A DNA stretch of 64,000 nt from an uncultured Methanobrevibacter sp. (GTDB lineage: Archaea; Methanobacteriota; Methanobacteria; Methanobacteriales; Methanobacteriaceae): the NCBI RefSeq assembly GCF_902801725.1, contig NZ_CADCJB010000007.1:1-64000 (forward strand). The letters run 5' to 3'. This document shows positions 8,987-18,726 of the stretch, in pieces. A program made the translations under genes and the position numbers. Position 1 is the first letter of the stretch. The number at the start of each line of letters is the position of its first letter. The notes under the pieces were generated by a model, which did not search any database, was not told where the DNA came from, and saw only the letters and a list, made by a program, of their open reading frames with translations.

Positions 8987-10200
8987 ATGGAACGGGCTAA
9001 TTCAGCACCTTTTTCAAATGCTTCAGCAAGCACCTCTTCATCAGGCACAAATAAAACATCCAATGTATCTGTTACATTAAATCCAGCAGTTTCCAATTCG
9101 GATTGAAGTTTTGCAATTGCACCTCCACCCCATCCTTTGGATGAGAATATTAAAGCATTTTTCTCACTGCCAGTTCCTTTGAAGTTAACGCAGTCAAGCC
9201 AGTACATCATGTTTCCAATCCTTGGGAATGGCTTGTTCATCATGGTTGGGGCACCAAGAGCAATTGCTTTGGAGTCCAAAATATCAGTAATGACATCATC
9301 AGGGCCATCCTCTTGCATGAAGTACATTTCCACTTCGACACCTTCACTCATAATACCTTCAGCGATTTGGTAAGCAAGCTTTTCAGTTGAGTGGTGCATT
9401 GTATCATAAATTACAGTAATCTTATCTTTGCATACACCAGATCCCCATTCTGTGTATTTTTCAACAATAGGTCCAGGATTTGTCCATATTTGACCATGAC
9501 ATGGAGCAATCATTTTTATTTCATTGATTAAACCATTGTCAGTTAATTCCTGCAATTTCATTCTAAGCATTGGGGAACCTAATGTTACGAGATTAGCATA
9601 GTATTTTTGAGCTTCCCTGAGCAGATAATCTAGTGAATAATCCTTATCCAATCTTTTGGAATGGCATACATGTTGACCAAATGCATCATTTGAAAACAAT
9701 ATTCCTTCTTCAGCCAAAAATGTGAACATGCTGTCTGGCCAGTGAAGCATTGGAGCGGAAATGAATTTTAAGGTTCTTCCACCAATATCTATTTCATCAC
9801 CAGTTTGAACAGTGTTGATTTCCAAATCTGAAAAATTATGATATTGCTGTTCTAGGAAATTTGCACAATTTGGAGAAGCGTAAATTTCAGCATCCGGATT
9901 GTATTTGTCGATAGTGTCTCTCAAATAGGTTGAATGGTCCATTTCAGAGTGGTTTTGGACAAACACATCAATCTTGATTTCTTTTCCTTCCTGTGCAAAT
10001 GCATCAGCAATTCTTGCATCCAATTGGTCTTGCAATCCTGTGTATGCATTATCTATCAAAACAGTTTTTTCTTCACCAAATACCAAATATGCGTTGTAAG
10101 TGGTTCCAGGAATTCCATATCCGTGGAAAGTTCTGCTGTTCCAATGGATAACACCTACCCAATACACGCCATCTGTAATTTTAAAAGCAGTAGCCTTCAT
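8977..10200 (-). CDS. fprA: Flavodiiron protein FprA (F420H2 oxidase)
   Basis: 407 aa, the normal length for this family. The N-terminal metallo-beta-lactamase domain carries the diiron motif HSEMDH (HxExDH) in NHSEMDHSTYL and further His ligands in APMLHWPDS and APCHGQIW. The C-terminal flavodoxin domain begins at about 260 with VIYDTMHHSTEK and includes SSKGWGGGA. In methanogens FprA reduces O2 to water with electrons from reduced F420, protecting the anaerobic cell. AGAGGT lies upstream of the ATG. It is divergent from the PHP gene at 10289 across an 88-bp promoter region and ends in a hairpin terminator. Confidence 0.95.
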   Translation of the reverse strand: MKATAFKITDGVYWVGVIHWNSRTFHGYGIPGTTYNAYLVFGEEKTVLIDNAYTGLQDQLDARIADAFAQEGKEIKIDVFVQNHSEMDHSTYLRDTIDKYNPDAEIYASPNCANFLEQQYHNFSDLEINTVQTGDEIDIGGRTLKFISAPMLHWPDSMFTFLAEEGILFSNDAFGQHVCHSKRLDKDYSLDYLLREAQKYYANLVTLGSPMLRMKLQELTDNGLINEIKMIAPCHGQIWTNPGPIVEKYTEWGSGVCKDKITVIYDTMHHSTEKLAYQIAEGIMSEGVEVEMYFMQEDGPDDVITDILDSKAIALGAPTMMNKPFPRIGNMMYWLDCVNFKGTGSEKNALIFSSKGWGGGAIAKLQSELETAGFNVTDTLDVLFVPDEEVLAEAFEKGAELARSIKE

Positions 10201-10288
10201 TTTAATACCTCTTAAATATTCAAGTTATATAAGTTTATATTAAATGTACTATATATAATATTATATTATATTTAAAAGAGGTCATATT

Positions 10289-10954
10289 TTGTCAAAAAGA
10301 ATCGATTTACATATGCACAGTTTGTTTAGTGATGGAGAATTATTGCCATCCGAGCTTGCAAGAAGAGCATTGAAATTAAACCACGAAGCAATAGCAATCA
10401 CAGACCATGTCGATTGGTCAAACGTAGATACAATACCAGCAATTCAGGATGCAATTGATGACATCAATTCCAACTGGGACATTACTGTAATTTTAGGTGC
10501 TGAAGTAACACATGCTCCTTGCGAATCAATTGACGGAATAGCTGAAAGGGCAAAAGAATTAGGTGCAAAAATTGTTGTTGTTCATGGTGAAACATTGAAT
10601 GAGCCTGTAACTCCAGGAACCAACCGAGCAGCTGTTGAATCTGAACATGTAGACATTTTAGGACACCCTGGATTGATAACAGTTGAAGAGGCTGAAATTG
10701 CAAAGGAAAATAATATCTACCTTGAAATTTCAGCACGTAAAGGACACTGCCTCGGAAACGGACATGTTGCAAACGTTGCTCGAGAAGTAGGAAATAAATT
10801 ACTTGTTGATACTGACACTCACGCACCGAGCGACTTGATTACTTTTGATAAATCATATGAAATTGCTTTAGGTGCGGGTTTAACTCACGAAGAAGCTATG
10901 AAAGCACTTGTTGACAATCCCCGTGAACTATTAAAAAGCAAAGGAATATTTTAA
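10289..10954 (+). CDS. PHP domain phosphoesterase
   Basis: 221 aa. The metal-binding PHP signature [12 protein letters not shown] is at the N-terminus, followed by [17 protein letters not shown] and DTDTHAPSD, the usual four PHP motifs, so all metal ligands appear present. The start is TTG at 10289 with GAGGT upstream; the next ATG would fall inside the first metal motif. Family members include histidinol phosphatase and nucleotide 3',5'-phosphatases; I cannot assign the substrate. It is divergent from fprA and convergent with arfC, with a shared hairpin between. Confidence 0.85.
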   Translation: MSKRIDLHMHSLFSDGELLPSELARRALKLNHEAIAITDHVDWSNVDTIPAIQDAIDDINSNWDITVILGAEVTHAPCESIDGIAERAKELGAKIVVVHGETLNEPVTPGTNRAAVESEHVDILGHPGLITVEEAEIAKENNIYLEISARKGHCLGNGHVANVAREVGNKLLVDTDTHAPSDLITFDKSYEIALGAGLTHEEAMKALVDNPRELLKSKGIF

Positions 10955-10967
10955 GTATTAAAAATAA

Positions 10968-10991
10968 GGGATTTTAAATATAAAAAATCCC
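10968..10991. terminator. Bidirectional terminator hairpin
   Basis: GGGATTTT and AAAATCCC form a perfect 8-bp stem around an 8-nt AT loop, between the convergent PHP and arfC genes. A/T runs lie on both sides. Confidence 0.6.
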
Positions 10992-11017
10992 CACACAATC
11001 AATTTTTAAAAAAAAAA

Positions 11018-11686
11018 TTATTTAATAACTTTATAAGTTAAAATTAAATCTTTATCCAACTCATAAGAGTCAACCAACTCTAATTTTTTAGCCAAATCCA
11101 TCAATGGATATCCATCCCCATCAAATAATGTTTTGGCATTTGCTCCGCCCACCACCATAGGCGCAACACACAATCTTATCTCATCAATCAAACCTGCTTT
11201 GATCATAGAAAAGTTTAGGGTAGCTCCCCCTTCAAGCATTAACTTTTCAATCCCTTCTTCATGCAGATAACTCATTAATGCAACAAGGTCCACCCTTTTA
11301 TCTCCACTCCAAAAGAAGTCGATTCCTCTTTTTGAAAATGAATCATATCTGTCAGAAACCAGAAAATCATATTTGTATTCATTTGCCCCTGCAATGATTG
11401 TTCTAGCGTCTTTGTTTGTTATTCTTGCAGCTATTGGAGTCCTGCATTTGCTGTCAACAACAACCCTTACAGGATTATCTTCAGGATTTGCATCAACTTT
11501 GTGAACTGTTAAACGTGGGTCATCAGCAAGCACAGTTCCGATTCCAACCATTATTGCATCGCATTCTTTTCTAAGTTCATGAACCCTTTCAAGGTCTTTT
11601 TCACCTGAAATATTTGAACTGCCTGTTTCTGTTGCTATTTTTCCATCCAATGTCATAGCGGCACTTAAAATTACATAAGGTCTCAT
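11018..11686 (-). CDS. arfC: 2,5-diamino-6-(ribosylamino)-4(3H)-pyrimidinone 5'-phosphate reductase
   Basis: 222 aa, matching the stand-alone archaeal RibD-reductase family. It starts MRPYVILSAAMTLDGKIAT, with SGEKDLERVHELR, the NADPH-site DAIMVGIGTVLADDPRLTV, and LEGGATLNFSMI near the C-terminus. The enzyme reduces the ribose ring of the first pyrimidine intermediate in archaeal riboflavin (and hence FAD, FMN and F420) synthesis. GGTGATATA precedes the ATG. It follows the glycosyltransferase gene by 8 bp, so the two are probably cotranscribed, without an obvious pathway link. Confidence 0.9.
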   Translation of the reverse strand: MRPYVILSAAMTLDGKIATETGSSNISGEKDLERVHELRKECDAIMVGIGTVLADDPRLTVHKVDANPEDNPVRVVVDSKCRTPIAARITNKDARTIIAGANEYKYDFLVSDRYDSFSKRGIDFFWSGDKRVDLVALMSYLHEEGIEKLMLEGGATLNFSMIKAGLIDEIRLCVAPMVVGGANAKTLFDGDGYPLMDLAKKLELVDSYELDKDLILTYKVIK

Positions 11687-11694
11687 TATATCAC

Positions 11695-12708
11695 CTAAAT
11701 ATGATAAAACATCTCTTTAATTTGTAAAAAGTTCATTAGAGTTTTACTTTCAAGCATTCCAGGCATTACCAATGCCACAACAATACCCAATATGCCAAAT
11801 AGGATTCCTATTGCCCAAATTATCTTAACCGCATCCTTTTCAGCGATAGGTTTTCTTAAGGTCAATCTGATTAATGATTTGAATCCCACATCAGGCCTTA
11901 CCAATTTACCTTCATCATTCAATTGTGTTGGTTTCTGCTGAGAACGATTCATTACGCCTGCGGAATAGAATTTCAATGCCGCATCAATAATATTTGGCAT
12001 CAATACTATGAGTGCAATCAGTTTTACCCTACCAATGAATGCAATACATACGATAGCCGCACCAATGATTAATGTACCAGTATCCCCGGGGAAAATTTTT
12101 GCAGGATATCTGTTGAAGTATAAGAATGCAAGCAATGCGCCCAGCATACTCATGGATATGATTGTTACATCATATTTTCCCAGAATTATACATGCAATTG
12201 TTAGTGATGCCATTGAAATAACACCTAAACCTGATTCAATACCGTTTAAACCTGCAAGCATGTTTGTTAGGTTTGATCCTATTGAAAGAGCTATCGGAAG
12301 TGAAATCAAGTACAATATTCCTACATTAGGAGGTGCTGCCCACATTAATGGAAGACCCGCAATGAAAAGCAAAAAGAATTTGGACTTTGATGAAAGCGCC
12401 AGCAAGTCATCCAAAATTCCAATCATTCCTACCAGCAGTATAACAACTAGAACAATTATTAACGGGAATGCTAGAATATCATGCATGTAGATTCCTGAAA
12501 ACATTCCAATTACAAATCCAAATATTATTCCAAAACCACCCATTTCCGCTACAACGGGTTTCCAGGATTTGTGAATGTCTTTTCCAACAATGTCTGCTTC
12601 TTCTAATTTTTGAATAATCTTCGGCATGAATAATCTGGTTACAGAAAAAGAAAGTAATCCGCAGATTATTGCTATCACATATAAAGGCATTTGTGGTAGA
12701 ATTATCAT
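11695..12708 (-). CDS. Glycosyltransferase family 4 (MraY/GPT-type) membrane protein
   Basis: 337 aa with about ten hydrophobic segments. MGGFGIIFGF near residue 56, the acidic loop ILDDLLALSSKSK, the NLTNMLAGLNGIESG motif and FPGDTGTLIIGA are signatures of polyprenyl-phosphate sugar-1-phosphate transferases. In pseudomurein-containing methanogens such an enzyme could load a sugar or glycopeptide precursor onto undecaprenyl phosphate; the archaeal alternative is GlcNAc-1-P transfer to a dolichol lipid for N-glycosylation. The sequence does not distinguish them. There is no clear ribosome site before the ATG. Confidence 0.85.
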   Translation of the reverse strand: MIILPQMPLYVIAIICGLLSFSVTRLFMPKIIQKLEEADIVGKDIHKSWKPVVAEMGGFGIIFGFVIGMFSGIYMHDILAFPLIIVLVVILLVGMIGILDDLLALSSKSKFFLLFIAGLPLMWAAPPNVGILYLISLPIALSIGSNLTNMLAGLNGIESGLGVISMASLTIACIILGKYDVTIISMSMLGALLAFLYFNRYPAKIFPGDTGTLIIGAAIVCIAFIGRVKLIALIVLMPNIIDAALKFYSAGVMNRSQQKPTQLNDEGKLVRPDVGFKSLIRLTLRKPIAEKDAVKIIWAIGILFGILGIVVALVMPGMLESKTLMNFLQIKEMFYHI

Positions 12709-12744
12709 AATTAATTATTTAAAACTCATTATTAAAAAAAGTAA

Positions 12745-13215
12745 TTATTTTTTATTTAATATATAATAAACAGTTCTAATCGGAATATCCAACTTTTGGG
12801 ATATTTCTTTTGGAGATAATCCGTCTTCCTTTAGGGATTTAACCTCACTGTGGTCATATTTTCTTCTATAATTATCAAATTTAACATTATCCTTGTTTTT
12901 TCTAAGCAAATAATAAACACGATTAAGTTTAATATTCAATTCTTCAGATATTTCACGAGCATTAAGACCCTTTTTTGCCAGATCCAAAACAATCTTTTCC
13001 TCACCATTGGTCTGGCTTTTTGCACCCCAGTTATACTTTTTATTAACTTCAATATCCAATTGCTCCAATGCATCAATATAATTTTTTGGAGTCCTTTCAT
13101 AAACACTTGGAGCGCAGGTTATCTCCCTTAAATTGGGATATTCATCCATCAAATCCATAATCAGTGAAGATGATAACGCTTCAGTTATATGAATAGTTGT
13201 CAAATCTTCATCCAT
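12745..13215 (-). CDS. Protein with two tandem HTH motifs, possible DUF1699-like N-terminus
   Basis: 156 aa. The C-terminal half has two similar resolvase/sigma-type helix-turn-helix units, GLNAREISEELNIKLNRVYY and GLSPKEISQKLDIPIRTVYY, about 45 residues apart; both keep the spacing of a DNA-reading helix. The N-terminal 65 residues (TTIHITEAL, YPNLREITCAPSVYERTPK) resemble the archaeal DUF1699 style, but that is from memory and uncertain. It begins 7 bp after the DUF530-type gene, in an apparent operon with metG. It could be a small transcription factor; its targets are unknown. Confidence 0.75.
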   Translation of the reverse strand: MDEDLTTIHITEALSSSLIMDLMDEYPNLREITCAPSVYERTPKNYIDALEQLDIEVNKKYNWGAKSQTNGEEKIVLDLAKKGLNAREISEELNIKLNRVYYLLRKNKDNVKFDNYRRKYDHSEVKSLKEDGLSPKEISQKLDIPIRTVYYILNKK

Positions 13216-13222
13216 ATTATCA

Positions 13223-14800
13223 CTATTTCTTAATCAAATCAAGGAATTTCTTAGATTTATCGCTTTTAGGATTTTTAATGTGTTCAATATTCTTTATTTC
13301 TTTTTTAATCTTTGATTCATTTATATTGAATGCATTACTTATCTCTTCAAGTCCAATACCTGAATTTTCACTAATCAGTGCTGCACCCAATGCAACATGG
13401 TTAAATTTAATATTTGAGTTTTTAATCTGTTTTTCAAACTTGAATTTTTCATACAACAGCAAATCCATTTCATAAACCGGAATAATCTTGATATCTGTAA
13501 ATTCGTTTAAAATTTTAATAACATTAGTATATGTAGTCTGGAAAACCTTACGCTGCTCACGGTCCAGCTCTACACGAATGTATGGGAAAGGTCCGCTTTC
13601 AATTTTACGGGAATTGTAGGAAGTGGTCAAATAATATCTGAACATATCCCACATTATCAGGCAGGATGCAATATTGACCAACGTGCTTTTATAAATATTG
13701 TCCCTAATTTTCAAGTCCCTCTTAAGAGACCGCACCATATTACCGAATTTATCCAAATAATTGAAGCTTTGAAGTTTATTTTCAATCTGTGAATTTCTCC
13801 AAACTTCGATTGCATCTACATCATACCTGTCTATAAAATCAGGGGTTTGATTTTCAAACTCGGAAATGATAGCATCATAATTCTTGATTCTTTTAAAGTC
13901 AGATAATTTCCTTTTGAGTATATCATCTTTGATATCATGTATTATCCGCTCGCAGTATCTGACATAAGCAATTGCAAGAGCAGTTCTCGCATGTTTATCA
14001 TCAATAATGGCCGGTTTGGTTCTGTGGAATCTCAAAGCCTCAATTCTAACACGGCTTCCATAGATTCTTCTGACTTCCTCCTCATAATTGTTCACATATT
14101 CAGAATCGAGAGTAACTGTTTTGCGAACCAACCTATTGTTTTCATCTTTAAATCTTATGACAAGAGAAATAGTTTTTACAACACCTTTACGTTCCTGTTT
14201 TAAAATATTTAAAACTTTTTTAAGTGATTCTCTTCCATAATTAGAGAATTGGCTCATCAATACCATATAATTTCCTGAAAGGGGTAGATATGGAATGATT
14301 TCTAACCTATGAGTTGCTTCCTTATTTATTTTAAATGTGAATGACTCACATCCGCAACTGCATTTGGCTTTCATGTTTCTATATTCCTCAATGGAATATT
14401 TTTTATAACATGAATCACATTTCACATATCCGAATTGCTTAAGATGTCCGATAGCAATTTTATGTGAATCAATAGCTGATTTAACCCTATCTAAAATATT
14501 TTTCTTGGCATTTGCCTTCATTCTAAAAATTTGATTGTGGCGACTGTTCTCACCGACTTCATCCAGTGCCACTTCCGCTACCGATTTAGTTCCATAGCGG
14601 CTTAAGGATGTAAAAGGAGTCGTATATCCTTGAGCATCCATATCCTCTTTTAAATCCTGTAAAAAGTTTAATCTGTCATCTAGTTTAAAGTAAAGAGTTT
14701 TGAAATTATCAAAATTGTCAATATCAGCAAGGCTGATTGACTCATTTGATATTTCTTTTAAATATTTCTCAGCTTTATTTACTAGGACAGATTCTTCCAT
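13223..14800 (-). CDS. DUF530-type conserved archaeal protein with zinc-finger motif
   Basis: 525 aa. The sequence and its place directly after metG fit the DUF530 family of methanogens, although I assign it by recollection rather than by search. Visible features: a likely zinc-binding CxxC...CxC region (KCDSCYKKYSIEEYRNMKAKCSCGC, given here only as its first residues KCDSCYKKYS and last residues KCSCGC) at about 127-150; basic charged helices; and a C-terminal HTH-like segment (LEEISNAFNINESKIKKEI). The gap to metG is 11 bp. Nucleic-acid binding is a reasonable guess; no function is established that I can name. Confidence 0.7.
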   Translation of the reverse strand: MEESVLVNKAEKYLKEISNESISLADIDNFDNFKTLYFKLDDRLNFLQDLKEDMDAQGYTTPFTSLSRYGTKSVAEVALDEVGENSRHNQIFRMKANAKKNILDRVKSAIDSHKIAIGHLKQFGYVKCDSCYKKYSIEEYRNMKAKCSCGCESFTFKINKEATHRLEIIPYLPLSGNYMVLMSQFSNYGRESLKKVLNILKQERKGVVKTISLVIRFKDENNRLVRKTVTLDSEYVNNYEEEVRRIYGSRVRIEALRFHRTKPAIIDDKHARTALAIAYVRYCERIIHDIKDDILKRKLSDFKRIKNYDAIISEFENQTPDFIDRYDVDAIEVWRNSQIENKLQSFNYLDKFGNMVRSLKRDLKIRDNIYKSTLVNIASCLIMWDMFRYYLTTSYNSRKIESGPFPYIRVELDREQRKVFQTTYTNVIKILNEFTDIKIIPVYEMDLLLYEKFKFEKQIKNSNIKFNHVALGAALISENSGIGLEEISNAFNINESKIKKEIKNIEHIKNPKSDKSKKFLDLIKK

Positions 14801-14811
14801 ACTGATCAGAT

Positions 14812-16803
14812 TTATTGAATTCTTTCGCCGATTTCGGCATTTTCATCAGGAGATAACAATGCTCCGCTTTCTCCTGTTGCCAAAATCATTCCTTCGGATA
14901 AAGTTCCGAATAATTTTGCTGGCTGTAAGTTAGCTACAACACATACTTTTCTGTCAATCAATTCTTCAGGGGAGTAGAATTTTGCAAGACCTGCAACGAT
15001 TTGTCTTGGTTTTTCTTCACCGATATCCACTTGCAATTTCAATAATTTATCAGACTTTTCTATTTTTTCCGCTTCTTTTACTTGTCCTATTTTAATTACT
15101 ACTTCATCAAAATCGTCTATACTAATTAAATCACTCATATTTTCATCCTCACTATTTTCTTTTAAGTTTTCAAGTAATTTTGCTTTTTCAGCATCAATCA
15201 CTTCATTATCAATCTTTTTAAATAAAGGTTTGGCTTTATTAATTTCATGTCCAACAGGCAGGAATACATTCGCTTCATTCCAATCGGACAAATCATCAAT
15301 ATTTAAAATTTTAGCTATTGCATCTGCTTTTGTCGGTAAATAAGGTTTTAATGTAAATGCAAGTGCTTTGGCTAATTGATTAGATAAATATAAACAGTTT
15401 GCTGCCTTTTGCATATCCTCTTTTACCGCTTTCCATGGTTCCTGATCGTTGAAATATTTATTTCCTTTTTTAGCTACTTTAAATATTTCAAGCAGTCCTT
15501 CTCTGAATTCAAAGTTTGAGATATATTCACCTGCTTTTGCTGGCAATTCTTCAATGGCCTTCTTGAATTCTTCATCTTCATCGGACGGATTTGCATATTC
15601 AGGGATTTTATTGTCAAAATATTTGCGTGTAAATGTAAATGTTCTGTGCAGGAAGTTTCCAATCACATCTGCAAGTTCATCGTTATTTCTTCTCTGGAAA
15701 TCATCCCATGAAAAGTCGGAATCCTTGTTTAGAGGAGCATTGATTGTAAGATAATATCTAAGTAAATCAGGGTCATAGTCTTTTACAAAATCGGCTATCC
15801 AGATAACCCAATTTTTACTTGTTGACATTTTTTCTCCTTCAAGAGACAGGAATTCACCTGCATAAATCATGTCAGGTAACTTGCATCCGTATGCCTTCAA
15901 TAGTCCCGGCCAGAAGATTGAGTGGTGGTAAATAATGTCCTTTCCAATAAAATGAACTACAAAGTCATTCCAGTATTCTTCCCATTTTTTACCTGATTTT
16001 TTAGACCACTGGCTGGCAGATGAGATGTAGCCTAAGAATGCTTCAATCCAAACGTACAATACTTTGCCTTGGGCTTCATCCAACGGTACTGGAATACCCC
16101 AATCCATATCACGGGTTAAAATCCAATCGTTCAATCCCTCTTTCAACCAGTTGGTTGCATAATTTTTAACGTTTGCAGGCAAGTTTTCATTGCTGGAGAT
16201 ATATTCCTTCAAATCGTCTTCCAAATCGGATAACTTGAATGCATACTGAAATGTATCTTTAATTATTGGAGTGGTTCCACAGGTTATGCAGTGTGGTTCA
16301 TCAAGTTCTGTCGGATCAAGAGCTTTTCCACATTTTTCACAGTGATCACCTCTTGCTTCAGAACCGCAAACAGGACATAATCCTTCAACATACCTATCAG
16401 GCAGGAATTTATTACAATTAGGACAATATAACTGTTGAATATCCTCTCTGTAAATATATCCTTCATCATATAATTTTTTGAAGAAGTTTTGAGCCAATTC
16501 ATAGTGGGCTTCATCAGTAGTTCTTGTAAAATTATCGAGTGATATGTTCATGGATTCTACATCACGAACAATCATGTCATGATATCTTTTAGAAATTTCT
16601 ATTGGTTTTTTATTCTCTTTATCAGCTTTAACTGCAATTGGAGTTCCATGCTCATCAGTTGCGCAAACCATCAGCACATCATTTCCTATCATTCTATTAT
16701 ACCTAGCATAAATATCTGCAGGAAGATAAGTTGAACGGATGTGTCCCAAATGACATGGTCCATTTGCATAAGGAAGTGCACATGAAATAAAAATCTTTGA
16801 CAT
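14812..16803 (-). CDS. metG: Methionyl-tRNA synthetase
   Basis: 663 aa. It has the class I signatures [13 protein letters not shown] (HIGH variant HLGH) near residue 12 and [11 protein letters not shown] (KMSKS variant KMSTS). A zinc-knuckle insert lies in between, with [20 protein letters not shown] and CITC. The anticodon-binding helical domain follows, then after about 555 a C-terminal EMAP/Trbp111-type tRNA-binding domain ([20 protein letters not shown], ending at [17 protein letters not shown]), which aids dimerisation and tRNA capture. GGGGATT precedes the ATG. It leads the minus-strand cluster that continues to arfC. Confidence 0.97.
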   Translation of the reverse strand: MSKIFISCALPYANGPCHLGHIRSTYLPADIYARYNRMIGNDVLMVCATDEHGTPIAVKADKENKKPIEISKRYHDMIVRDVESMNISLDNFTRTTDEAHYELAQNFFKKLYDEGYIYREDIQQLYCPNCNKFLPDRYVEGLCPVCGSEARGDHCEKCGKALDPTELDEPHCITCGTTPIIKDTFQYAFKLSDLEDDLKEYISSNENLPANVKNYATNWLKEGLNDWILTRDMDWGIPVPLDEAQGKVLYVWIEAFLGYISSASQWSKKSGKKWEEYWNDFVVHFIGKDIIYHHSIFWPGLLKAYGCKLPDMIYAGEFLSLEGEKMSTSKNWVIWIADFVKDYDPDLLRYYLTINAPLNKDSDFSWDDFQRRNNDELADVIGNFLHRTFTFTRKYFDNKIPEYANPSDEDEEFKKAIEELPAKAGEYISNFEFREGLLEIFKVAKKGNKYFNDQEPWKAVKEDMQKAANCLYLSNQLAKALAFTLKPYLPTKADAIAKILNIDDLSDWNEANVFLPVGHEINKAKPLFKKIDNEVIDAEKAKLLENLKENSEDENMSDLISIDDFDEVVIKIGQVKEAEKIEKSDKLLKLQVDIGEEKPRQIVAGLAKFYSPEELIDRKVCVVANLQPAKLFGTLSEGMILATGESGALLSPDENAEIGERIQ

Positions 16804-17138
16804 TTATCTAATCCCCTTATTTAATTTAAACATGATATAAATATGTAATTTCTTATATAATAAATTATATTTTTAACAGTGTTATAAAATGAAAAATTAG
16901 GTCATGCATCAATAATAACCAAGTAGTAATATTAGAATTAAAAAAAAATAAAAAACTATAAATGAAATTATTTTCTTTCGCCCCTTCATTAACAACCACA
17001 CCAGTTGATTAAAGTCAAAATTACATTTTTCAAAAAAAGTATCATCAATAGAATTAAAAGAAAAAACGATAATTTGAGAGTAATATTGATTTTAAAAATG
17101 AGTTATCTATTTAAAACATAAAAGAAAAAGTTAAAAAC
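16804..17138. other. Divergent intergenic region between metG and priL
   Basis: 335 bp, very AT-rich, with no credible ORF. It must hold the metG promoter and the priL promoter; a TATA-like TATTTAAAA lies about 30-35 nt before ATG 17139. No good Shine-Dalgarno precedes either possible priL start. Confidence 0.5.
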
Positions 17139-17160
17139 ATGGCTGAAGTTTCATTTATTA

Positions 17161-17204
17161 ATCCATTATCCGATGAAGGAAGATCCATTATCCGATGAAG
17201 GAAG
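17161..17204 (+). repeat. 22-bp perfect tandem duplication inside the 5' end of priL
   Basis: The 22 bases at 17161-17182 are repeated exactly at 17183-17204. Because 22 is not a multiple of three, the reading frame from ATG 17139 (MAEVSFINPLSDEGR...) is shifted and stops at TGA 17196-17198. Removing one copy restores MAEVSFINPLSDEGRGIIRK continuous with the long frame. Confidence 0.97.
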
Positions 17205-18492
17205 AGGAATTATACGAAAATACGGAGATTTAAACCAAATCTTTGAGGAAGATGAAAATCTCATTGAGATATGCACACATACCTTAAACCAGAAAATATC
17301 AGATGATTCCATGATTCCAAAATCATATGCTGATTTGGCAATGAAACGTATACAATGGGCAATCGAGAAAAAAAATAATAAGAACTATACCCAATCCGAA
17401 TTCGAATATCTTAACAATGATCAGCTATTCGAACAGGACGTTGTAACCTTCCATATACTATGCCAAGCCATTGCAAATCAATTTAATACAGGTTCACGTG
17501 AAACAAGACTTTTTATTGAATCACAGGGAATCTTGATTCAAGAAAGATTATCCAAAATACCTCCAATGTCAAGAGCGGAAATCATAGATGAAGTGTTGGA
17601 TGAGGTAAAAACCGATGGGGCAATTAAATGGAACTCTTTAAAAGAAGTGATAGCTTCTAAAAAACTCAAATTAACCGACCTTTTAATTGATGACGGAGAC
17701 ATTATCCTTCAGGAGGATGATTTTCTGGAGAGATTTTCAGACAAATTCCATGACAGAAGCCCCGACAGAATGTATAACCTTCTAATCGGAGACAGCGTAA
17801 AGGAACAGATTTTATCAAGATTGATAATGCAGAAAACAGAAGAATACATCAAAAGAATTAAGGAAATGTCTGCTCATGTTGAAATCCACCCCGCCATTTT
17901 GAAAATTGCAGAACAGCTAAAAGAATTTATTCCTGAAGAAACCAGCAAATATAACCAGTATTATGCAGGAAGCGGCGGAATATATGGTAGCGTTCAAGCA
18001 GGAAAATTAAATCCTGATGCATTTCCACCATGCATCAAAACAACTGTTGAAGGTGTGTCTTCAGGAGGTCGTAACGATGCCATTGTGCTTCTTTTAACTT
18101 CTTTTGCTTCATATGCACGATTATATCCAAGAATTTTCGCCTCAGAGGAAACAGTTAAAGTTTCAGATATGGATCCTGACCTGACAATAACAGAAAATGA
18201 AATTCTGCCATTGATTTTTGATGCTGCAGATAATTGTTCCCCACCACTGTTTGACGACCAACCCCAGGAAAAAATCAATATCATCTCAAAATTAGGTTTT
18301 GGAATGCATGAAACAGTTGATATTAACCATGAAGGCGAAACAAAATGGTACACTCCGATGAGCTGTGAAAAAATAAAAATTCATTTGCCACACTTATGCC
18401 ATCCGGACAAATCCTGCAAAGGAATCAACAATCCCCTATCATGTTACGGTCGTAAAAAATTCCAGCTTGACCGAGAACAGAATGATGAATAA
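17173..18492 (+). CDS. priL: DNA primase large subunit, N-terminus altered by duplication
   Basis: 439 aa from ATG 17173. PriL binds the catalytic PriS and the primer-template and carries a [4Fe-4S] cluster in its C-terminal domain. Cys355, Cys398, Cys409, Cys415 and Cys424 supply the candidates for the four ligands (MSCEK, HLCHPDKSCKG, LSCYG). The original start was probably ATG 17139, but the 22-bp duplication breaks that frame after 19 codons. An ATG inside the first repeat copy lies in the right frame and gives MKEDPLSDEGRG, so a nearly full product remains possible, with about eight N-terminal residues replaced by four. No ribosome site precedes 17173. The primase is expected to be essential, so this is either a tolerated lesion or an assembly error. 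Confidence 0.9.
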   Translation: MKEDPLSDEGRGIIRKYGDLNQIFEEDENLIEICTHTLNQKISDDSMIPKSYADLAMKRIQWAIEKKNNKNYTQSEFEYLNNDQLFEQDVVTFHILCQAIANQFNTGSRETRLFIESQGILIQERLSKIPPMSRAEIIDEVLDEVKTDGAIKWNSLKEVIASKKLKLTDLLIDDGDIILQEDDFLERFSDKFHDRSPDRMYNLLIGDSVKEQILSRLIMQKTEEYIKRIKEMSAHVEIHPAILKIAEQLKEFIPEETSKYNQYYAGSGGIYGSVQAGKLNPDAFPPCIKTTVEGVSSGGRNDAIVLLLTSFASYARLYPRIFASEETVKVSDMDPDLTITENEILPLIFDAADNCSPPLFDDQPQEKINIISKLGFGMHETVDINHEGETKWYTPMSCEKIKIHLPHLCHPDKSCKGINNPLSCYGRKKFQLDREQNDE

Positions 18493-18514
18493 TAAGTAAT
18501 CCTTTCTAATTAAT

Positions 18515-18554
18515 ATGTAATATTATTTATACTAGTTCCACTAAAATATTACAT
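18515..18554. repeat. 10-bp inverted repeat downstream of priL
   Basis: ATGTAATATT (18515-18524) and AATATTACAT (18545-18554) are perfect inverted arms around 20 nt. The stem is all A/T apart from one pair. It could be a weak terminator of priL or a protein site; no strong U-tract follows. Confidence 0.4.
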
Positions 18555-18726
18555 GATTTGATTATATTAATGGTTTTAACTGACTTAAAAGTGAAAATCA
18601 CAATGTAAAAACCTTTTTCAAAGAAATAAAAAGGAAAAATTGTTTATTTTTATTATATTGAAATTAACTAAATATAGTTTTTAATAATTAAATTATAATA
18701 ATATATGTACTTAAATGGTGGAATAA

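Noticed and set aside
12008-12490. 160-aa open frame on the plus strand opposite the glycosyltransferase gene
   Set aside because: It lies wholly inside a strongly supported membrane-protein gene on the other strand, has no ribosome site and its composition is the mirror of hydrophobic codons.
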